The position numbers and the translations under genes are program-made. A stretch of 64,000 bases of DNA. Source: Streptomyces sp. NBC_00287 (GTDB lineage Bacteria; Actinomycetota; Actinomycetes; Streptomycetales; Streptomycetaceae). The DNA is taken from assembly GCF_036173105.1 (NCBI RefSeq), contig NZ_CP108053.1, positions 1,550,001-1,614,000 on the forward strand. The letters are read 5' to 3'. The notes under the pieces are model-generated. The model saw only the letters and a program-made list of their open reading frames with translations, was not told the origin of the DNA and did not search any database. Below are positions 58,481 to 64,000 of the stretch, piece after piece (position 1 is the stretch's first letter; every line of letters begins with the position of its first letter).

Positions 58481-60151
58481 ATGGAGACAACGCTGCGAGG
58501 CGTCGGCGTGAGCCACGGTGTGGCGATCGGCGAGGTTCGGCACATGGGAACGGCGGTCCTGGAACCGCCGGCCAAGCAGATCCCGGCGGAGGAGGCGGAG
58601 CGTGAACAGGGGCGCGCCCGCAAGGCCGTGGAGGCTGTGGCAGCCGACCTGATTGCGCGCGGCAATCTGGCGGGGGGCGAAGCCCAGGCGGTACTCGAGG
58701 CCCAGGCCATGATGGCCCAGGATCCCGAACTGATGGCGGATGTGGATCGCCGTATCGCCGTCGGCAGCACGGCCGAGCGCGCGGTGTACGACGCATTCGC
58801 GGCGTACCGCGAGCTGCTGGCGAGCGCCGGTGAGTACCTCGCGGGACGCGTGGCCGATCTCGACGACGTGCGGAATCGTATCGTCGCGCGTCTGCTCGGG
58901 GTCCCGATGCCGGGTGTCCCGGACAGCGACGAGCCTTACGTCCTGGTGGCCCGTGACCTCGCGCCTGCCGACACGGCCCTGCTGGACCCGACGCTGGTGC
59001 TCGGCTTTGTCACCGAGGAAGGCGGGCCGACCAGCCACAGCGCGATCCTGGCGCGGGCTCTCGGTGTCCCGGCCGTTGTGGCGCTGCCCGGTGTCGGTGA
59101 GCTCGCCGAGGGCACGATGATCGCCGTCGACGGCAGCACCGGCGAGATCTTCGTGAACCCGAGCGAGGAGAAGAAGGGACAGCTGGAGGCCGCGGCCGCC
59201 GAGCGCAAGGCCGTGCTGGCGGCCTCGACCGGTCCCGGCGCCACTGCCGACGGTCACAAGGTGCCGCTGCTGGCCAACGTCGGTGGCCCGTCGGACGTGC
59301 CGGCCGCGGTCGAAGCCGGTGCCGAGGGCGTCGGTCTCTTCCGTACCGAGTTCCTCTTCCTCGACGACAGCAAGAACGCGCCGTCGGAGGAGAAGCAGGT
59401 CGAGGCCTACCGTCAGGTGCTCGAGGCCTTCCCCGAGGGCCGTGTCGTCGTGCGGGTGCTGGACGCGGGTGCGGACAAGCCGCTGGACTTCCTCACTCCG
59501 GCCGACGAGCCGAACCCGGCCCTGGGCGTGCGTGGGCTGCGGACGCTGCTCGACCACCCGGAGATCCTGCGCACCCAGCTGACCGCGCTCGCCAAGGCGG
59601 CCGAGGGTGTTCCGGCCTACCTCGAGGTCATGGCCCCGATGGTGGCCGACCGAGCCGACGCCAAGGCCTTCGCGGACGCCTGCCGGGCCGCCGGGCTTCA
59701 GGCGAAGTTCGGCGCGATGGTGGAGATTCCGTCGGCGGCGCTGCGGGCTCGCTCGATCCTTCAGGAGGTCGAGTTCCTGTCCCTGGGCACCAACGACCTC
59801 GCGCAGTACACGTTCGCCGCCGACCGTCAGGTGGGCGCGGTGTCCCGTCTGCAGGACCCGTGGCAGCCGGCACTGCTGGACCTGGTTGCGCTGTCCGCGG
59901 AGGCGGCGAAGGCCGAGGGCAAGAGCTGTGGTGTCTGCGGTGAGGCCGCGTCCGACCCGCTGCTCGCGTGTGTGCTGACCGGTCTGGGTGTCACCTCCCT
60001 TTCCATGGGTGCGGCGTCGATTCCCTATGTGCGGGCGACCCTCGCCAAGTACACGCTGGCGCAGTGCGAGCGTGCCGCGGCGGCCGCGCGGGCGGCGGAC
60101 AGCGCCGAGGAAGCACGCAACGCTGCGCAGGCCGTACTGTCCGGCGAGTAG
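58481..60151 (+). CDS. ptsI: PTS Enzyme I (phosphoenolpyruvate-protein phosphotransferase)
   Basis: 556-residue Enzyme I, first phosphate acceptor of the PTS. The phosphohistidine is His186 in GGPTSHSAILARALG. The PEP-binding half follows with GLFRTEFLFLDD, VRVLDAGADKPLDF, LSLGTNDLAQYTFAADR and the Cys of CGVCGEAASDP. Length is normal. ATG at 58481 with GGAG upstream. A strong terminator follows, and the HPr gene is elsewhere. Confidence 0.97.
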   Translation: METTLRGVGVSHGVAIGEVRHMGTAVLEPPAKQIPAEEAEREQGRARKAVEAVAADLIARGNLAGGEAQAVLEAQAMMAQDPELMADVDRRIAVGSTAERAVYDAFAAYRELLASAGEYLAGRVADLDDVRNRIVARLLGVPMPGVPDSDEPYVLVARDLAPADTALLDPTLVLGFVTEEGGPTSHSAILARALGVPAVVALPGVGELAEGTMIAVDGSTGEIFVNPSEEKKGQLEAAAAERKAVLAASTGPGATADGHKVPLLANVGGPSDVPAAVEAGAEGVGLFRTEFLFLDDSKNAPSEEKQVEAYRQVLEAFPEGRVVVRVLDAGADKPLDFLTPADEPNPALGVRGLRTLLDHPEILRTQLTALAKAAEGVPAYLEVMAPMVADRADAKAFADACRAAGLQAKFGAMVEIPSAALRARSILQEVEFLSLGTNDLAQYTFAADRQVGAVSRLQDPWQPALLDLVALSAEAAKAEGKSCGVCGEAASDPLLACVLTGLGVTSLSMGAASIPYVRATLAKYTLAQCERAAAAARAADSAEEARNAAQAVLSGE

Positions 60152-60182
60152 TCGGTCCCTGGGCGCTGTTCGCCCCGGTCTT

Positions 60183-60216
60183 GAGGGGCGCTCCACCTAC
60201 GGGTGGGGCGCCCCTC
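60183..60216. terminator. Bidirectional terminator after ptsI
   Basis: GAGGGGCGC (60183-60191) and GCGCCCCTC (60208-60216) form a perfect outer stem, continued by CCACC/GGTGG around a TACG loop. It lies between the convergent ptsI and the next minus-strand gene. Confidence 0.85.
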
Positions 60217-60222
60217 CCGCGT

Positions 60223-61116
60223 TCAGTGCGTGTGTCCTGAGGCCGCTCCCGCTTCTCCGAGGTCCGGCGGGACGGTGTAGTCGACACCTGACTCCGGGGA
60301 GATGAGGTCGCCGGACTCGACGTCCGTGCAGTAGGCGTCGAAGACCTCGCCGGCGGTGAGGGGTTCCAGGCCGTCTCCGCGCAGGCGCCAGCCGTAGATA
60401 GTGTCGGTGGCGCCGGGTGTGCTGGTGCGCATGACGAGTCCGCCGGCGCTCTGGGTGGCGATGCCCAGAGCCAGCACCGTCGTGAATTCGAGGGCTTCGG
60501 CCTCGTCGAGTTCCGTGGTGCCGCCCGTGTCCTCGTCGGCGTGCAGGACGGAGACCAGTGCTTCCGGTGTGGCGGAGACGCTGCAGACGAGGTGTCGGTG
60601 GCCGGGCCGGGCTGTGTCGAGGATGCGGACGAGCAGGGACGAGGCCCGGGCGAATGCGGCGCGGCCGATGTCCTCGCCGCAGGTGGCGCATGTGCCCAGG
60701 CGGGCCAGGAGGGTGGATGCATACTCCCAGGTGGCCTGGCGGACTGCCTCGTCGATGAGGTCCGGGACGAGGTCGGCCAGGGGCTGGCCGTCGTAGGGGA
60801 GGCTGGGGCCGGTGGTCGCGAGTTCGGCGGTGAAGCGTGTGCGGCTGGACGGGTTGTCGGGGTCCAGGCCGGTGTCTGTGCAGAAGTCGGCGTACTCCTG
60901 CGGGTCGAAGAGGGCCACTGTGGTGTGGCTGCCTTGGGAGGCTCGTGTTTTGAGAAGGGCCTCGACCTGTTGGAGGTAGATGGTGTGGTCGTCGAAGGTG
61001 AAGCTGCGATAGCGCCGCATGGTGCGGAAGTCGTGCTCGTCGGTGAGCAGGCCGATGGTTCCGGCGATTTCGCGGCGCAGGACGCGTCGCATGGTCGGGT
61101 GGTCGGTGTGCGCCAT
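60223..61116 (-). CDS. Conserved-looking hypothetical protein with CxxC motif
   Basis: 297-residue soluble protein that I do not recognise. It starts MAHTDHPTMRRVLRREIAGT; the middle has a DUF-like acidic/aromatic pattern and a single CATCGED (CxxC) that could bind zinc or iron-sulfur. No membrane segment is apparent. The ATG at 61114-61116 has AGGGGG upstream. It is convergent with ptsI and 133 bp beyond the stop of the next gene. Confidence 0.7.
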   Translation of the reverse strand: MAHTDHPTMRRVLRREIAGTIGLLTDEHDFRTMRRYRSFTFDDHTIYLQQVEALLKTRASQGSHTTVALFDPQEYADFCTDTGLDPDNPSSRTRFTAELATTGPSLPYDGQPLADLVPDLIDEAVRQATWEYASTLLARLGTCATCGEDIGRAAFARASSLLVRILDTARPGHRHLVCSVSATPEALVSVLHADEDTGGTTELDEAEALEFTTVLALGIATQSAGGLVMRTSTPGATDTIYGWRLRGDGLEPLTAGEVFDAYCTDVESGDLISPESGVDYTVPPDLGEAGAASGHTH

Positions 61117-61249
61117 GTTTCCCCCTGTGCACGGTCGATCAATGCTCACTCACAGTAACCGGCGGCACTGACAATGGGCCTGGCCTCGGACTTTGCCGGT
61201 TTGTTCGGCGTCCGAGGCCAGGGCGCGGGGCTGTTCCGGCGCGGGTCGA

Positions 61250-63217
61250 TCAGGAGCGCTTGCGGGCGAGGTCCTCGTAGAAGTGCAGGAGGTCGAGGTT
61301 GTCGATGGAGCCCGGGTTGACGGCCTTGTCCAGGGGGGTGCCCTGGAGGAGGCGCTTGACGGGTACCTCGATGCGCTTGCCGGTCAGGGTGTGGGGGACG
61401 CCCGGCACCTCGATGACCTCGTCGGGAACGTGGCGCGGTGAGAGCTGTTCGCGGATGGTCTGCTTGATGCGGTTCAGCAGGGCCTCGTCGAGGACCACGC
61501 CCGGAGCCAAGTGGACGAAAAGCGGCATCCAGTAGCCGCCGTCGGGCTGTTCGATGCCGACGACCAAGGATTCCTTGATCTCGGGGAGCCGCTCGACGGC
61601 TTCGTAGATATCGGCCGAGCCCATCCGGACGCCCTGGCGGTTGAGCGTGGAGTCGGACCGGCCGTGGATGACGACCGAGCCGTGTGCGGTGACGGTGATC
61701 CAGTCTCCGTGGCGCCAGACGCCGGGGTAGGTGTCGAAGTAGCTGTCGTGGTAGCGGCTGCCGTCGGGGTCGTTCCAGAAGCGGATCGGCATGGACGGCA
61801 TCGGGTTGGTGACGACGAGCTCGCCGACCTCGTCGATCAGGGGCTTGCCGCTCGGGTCCCAGGACTGCAGGTCGGTGCCGAGGCTGGGGGCCTGGAGCTC
61901 GCCGATGTGGACGGGGAGGGTCGGTACGGCTCCCGCGAAGCAGGAACAGACGTCGGTTCCTCCGCTGACGGAGGCGATCCAGAGGTCCTCGCGGACTTCG
62001 TCGTGCAGCCAGCGGAAGCCGTCGGGCGGCAGGGGTGAACCGGTGGTGGCGACGCACTGCACCTTCGAGAGGTCGAAGTCGCGTCCCGGGTGCACGTCCG
62101 CTTTGCGGCAGGCCATGACGTACGCGGCGGAGGTGCCGTAGAGGGTGGCTCCGGTTCGTTCTGCCACGCGCCACTGGGCGCCGGTGTCCGGGTACCCGGG
62201 GCTGCCGTCGTAGAGGACGATCGTGGTGCCGGTGAGGAGGCCGGAGACGAGGAAGTTCCACATCATCCAGCCGGTCGAGGTGTACCAGAAGAAGGTGTCG
62301 TCCGGGCCGAGATCGTTGTGCAGGCCGAGCTGTTTGAGGTGCTCGACGAGGATGCCGCCCTGGGACTGGACGATGGCCTTGGGCAGGCCGGTGGTGCCGG
62401 AGGAGTAGAGCACCCACAGGGGGTGGTCGAAGGGCACCTGCTCGAAGACGGGTTCGGTGTCGGCGCCGGTGAGGGCCGACCATTCCAGGGCGCCGTCGCG
62501 GGCCTCGGTGCCGAGGAGCGGGATGTGGACGACGGCGCGCAGGGTGGGCAGTTCGCGGCGCAGTTCGGCGACGGTGTCGCGGCGGTCGTGTTGCTTGCCG
62601 CCGTAGCGGTAGCCGTCGACGGTGAACAGGACGACCGGTTCGACCTGCTGGAAGCGGTCGAGGACGCTGCGGGCGCCGAAGTCGGGCGCGCAGGAGGTCC
62701 ATACGCCGCCCACGGCGGCCGTGGCGAGGAGGGCGACGACGGCCTGGGGGATGTTCGGCAGGTAGCCGCTGACGCGGTCTCCGGGGCGTACGCCGAGGGC
62801 GCGCAGTTCGGCGGCGAGGGAGCCGACCTGGCGGGTCAGCTCGGACCAGGTCACCGGGGTCGGTTCGTGGGTCTCGTCGACGTGGAGGAGTGCGGGTTCG
62901 TCGGCGCGGGTCGCGGCGGCCCGGAGGGCGTGCTCGGCGTAGTTCAGGGTGGTACCGGGGAACCACTGGGCGCCGGGCATCGCGCGGCTGCCCAGCACAC
63001 GCGCGTAGGGCGTCGAGAACCGTACGTCGAACCACTCGGTCACGGCTTGCCAGAAGGTGTCCAGCTCCTCGACGGACCAGCGGTGCAGTGCCGCGTAGCC
63101 GCCCTCGGCCGGGGCTCCGTGGCGTTCTGCCGCCCAGGCCTGGAACTTCGTGACCTGTGCGTGGGCGATGCGTTCCGGATCCGGCTGCCAGAGCGGCTCG
63201 GGGTTCAGGGTCGACAT
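61250..63217 (-). CDS. Acetoacetyl-CoA synthetase
   Basis: 655-residue adenylate-forming enzyme that activates acetoacetate with ATP and CoA. The P-loop-like motif is LYSSGTTGLPKAIVQSQGG; the acetoacetyl-CoA-synthetase pattern WFPGTTLNYAEHAL and YTSTGWMMWNFLVSGLL distinguishes it from acetyl-CoA synthetase. The C-terminal GVPHTLTGKRIEVPVKRLL holds the catalytic Lys. Length is right for the family. GGGAG lies 7 nt before the ATG (63215-63217). Confidence 0.93.
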   Translation of the reverse strand: MSTLNPEPLWQPDPERIAHAQVTKFQAWAAERHGAPAEGGYAALHRWSVEELDTFWQAVTEWFDVRFSTPYARVLGSRAMPGAQWFPGTTLNYAEHALRAAATRADEPALLHVDETHEPTPVTWSELTRQVGSLAAELRALGVRPGDRVSGYLPNIPQAVVALLATAAVGGVWTSCAPDFGARSVLDRFQQVEPVVLFTVDGYRYGGKQHDRRDTVAELRRELPTLRAVVHIPLLGTEARDGALEWSALTGADTEPVFEQVPFDHPLWVLYSSGTTGLPKAIVQSQGGILVEHLKQLGLHNDLGPDDTFFWYTSTGWMMWNFLVSGLLTGTTIVLYDGSPGYPDTGAQWRVAERTGATLYGTSAAYVMACRKADVHPGRDFDLSKVQCVATTGSPLPPDGFRWLHDEVREDLWIASVSGGTDVCSCFAGAVPTLPVHIGELQAPSLGTDLQSWDPSGKPLIDEVGELVVTNPMPSMPIRFWNDPDGSRYHDSYFDTYPGVWRHGDWITVTAHGSVVIHGRSDSTLNRQGVRMGSADIYEAVERLPEIKESLVVGIEQPDGGYWMPLFVHLAPGVVLDEALLNRIKQTIREQLSPRHVPDEVIEVPGVPHTLTGKRIEVPVKRLLQGTPLDKAVNPGSIDNLDLLHFYEDLARKRS

Positions 63218-63430
63218 GGGGCGGCTCCCGGACTGTGCGCGTCGTGTGCGTCGTCCGCGCACGAGCTGGGGTGTGCGCGTGACGCGGCTGATACGGACGA
63301 TGCCATGTGATCGACTCCGGCACCAGGGCGCCCGCCACATAGTCCGTGTCGTGAAGATGTGGTCCCGGCACGGGTGAACGGCAGTTGAACGACACGCACG
63401 CGTGGGGCAGTCAATGGCAGGCTGAGCAGC

Positions 63431-64000
63431 ATGGACGGTCGTGACCTGGTGCGTTCGGTGAAGGTGGTCGGTTCTACGGGGGCGGCCCAGGGGTTGCGTA
63501 CCGTGCGGGCGGCATGGCGCAGGCGGCGCGCGGACGCCGCCGGGCTGCCGCCCAGGGGGGCCGAACGCGCACGCGTGCCCGGTCCCGTGCAGCATGTGGA
63601 GCCCGGCCCTGGCGGTGGCGTCCTGCGGTTCAGCCGGACTCTGCTGCGCATCACGGTGACGGTCAACGGTGCCGTGTTCTGGGGCTGGGACGGGGCGGAG
63701 GCCGAGCCGTCGTACGCGCTGGCCGGCCGTTGCCCGGAGCCGGATCCCCGGGCCGTGCTGGAGCCGGACAAGGACGGCGGCTGGCGGGTGGTGGCAGAGC
63801 GGGTGACGGTCGTGGTGTCGCGGCACGGTGCCGTCGAGGTGCGTACGCCAGGTGGCGTCACCCTGCGCCGGGATCTGCCGCCGCGGTGGTGGGAGCCGGT
63901 GGAGGGCGGGCAGGCGCGCTGGATGCAGCGGTCGGAAGTGGCCGCGGACGCGCGGTTCTTCGGGCTCGGCGGGCGGCCGTCGGGGCCCCGGCTGCGGGAC
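63431..64000 (+). CDS. GH31-type glycoside hydrolase, N-terminal part (cut by window edge)
   Basis: 190 codons run off the window end. The N-terminal region reads LRITVTVNGAVFWGWDGAEA and VVAERVTVVVSRHGAVEVRT, then DARFFGLGGRPSGPRLRD, which fits the N-terminal beta-sandwich of GH31 alpha-glucosidases (FFGLG motif). The catalytic domain lies beyond the window. The ATG at 63431 is chosen because in-frame stops precede it; no strong ribosome site is seen. Confidence 0.72.
   Translation, partial: MDGRDLVRSVKVVGSTGAAQGLRTVRAAWRRRRADAAGLPPRGAERARVPGPVQHVEPGPGGGVLRFSRTLLRITVTVNGAVFWGWDGAEAEPSYALAGRCPEPDPRAVLEPDKDGGWRVVAERVTVVVSRHGAVEVRTPGGVTLRRDLPPRWWEPVEGGQARWMQRSEVAADARFFGLGGRPSGPRLRD

Noticed and set aside
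58463..60196. 577-codon minus-strand frame opposite ptsI
   Set aside because: Antisense shadow of ptsI.

Overview
The window is high-GC actinobacterial chromosome, almost certainly Streptomyces. Codon third positions are strongly G/C, many genes start with GTG, there are Tat/lipoprotein signals, a DasR-type site sits before crr, the ribosomal RNA operon has no tRNA in its 16S-23S spacer, and several small Streptomyces-type families occur (DUF5999, PRC-barrel, DUF881/DUF1290). From memory, the backbone gene order (ung, fabG-like genes, gcvP, garA-like, manC-like, cls, rrn, crr, ptsI, acetoacetyl-CoA synthetase) matches the SCO1343-SCO1393 stretch of S. coelicolor. I could not run a search to confirm this.

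Layout. 0-13.5 kb is housekeeping and mixed accessory genes: uracil-DNA glycosylase, an orphan peptide-type binding lipoprotein, two short-chain dehydrogenases, an excalibur-domain surface protein, a translationally coupled HipA-like kinase/DUF3037 pair, a Rieske lipoprotein, an isochorismatase-fold protein without catalytic residues, two FMN-barrel proteins, LysR and MocR regulators, and two EamA transporters. 13.5-20.2 kb holds small regulators and enzymes (SRPBCC, PadR, PhzF, CPBP protease, GCS2 ligase, DUF5999). 20.2-27.1 kb is a xylan/xylo-oligosaccharide locus: a LacI regulator, a binding protein-permease-permease-GH10 xylanase operon, and a GH43 beta-xylosidase/arabinosidase gene that is broken by an internal deletion and a roughly 100-bp inversion. 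27.1-34.2 kb is potassium transport: kdpFABC with an extra 27-residue peptide gene, and a divergent APC permease. 34.2-38.2 kb is molybdate uptake: an HTH-TOBE regulator, modABC and a two-domain molbindin.

38.2-41.3 kb carries gcvP behind a tandem glycine riboswitch. 41.4-52.1 kb has a PRC-barrel protein, DNA polymerase IV, then the actinobacterial cluster cls, manC-like, DUF881-DUF1290-DUF881, GarA-like FHA protein, FtsR-like MerR, DUF151 nuclease and a second MerR. This is the same set seen around garA in mycobacteria. 52.2-57.7 kb is a complete 16S-23S-5S operon on the minus strand with its promoter region. 57.8-60.2 kb is the PTS pair crr-ptsI behind a DasR site. The window closes with an unrecognised conserved protein, acetoacetyl-CoA synthetase, and the 5' part of a GH31 glycosidase cut by the window edge.

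Working together: the xylan operon would secrete a xylanase and import oligosaccharides, but the intracellular GH43 step looks broken here. Kdp and the APC permease probably give two potassium uptake routes. crr-ptsI couples PTS flux to DasR control. The most unusual observations are the micro-inversion in the GH43 gene, the HipA-like/DUF3037 couple without a HipB partner, a 42-bp tandem repeat that begins inside the 3' end of the APC permease gene, and a DNA polymerase IV with a PcrA-like C-terminal tail.
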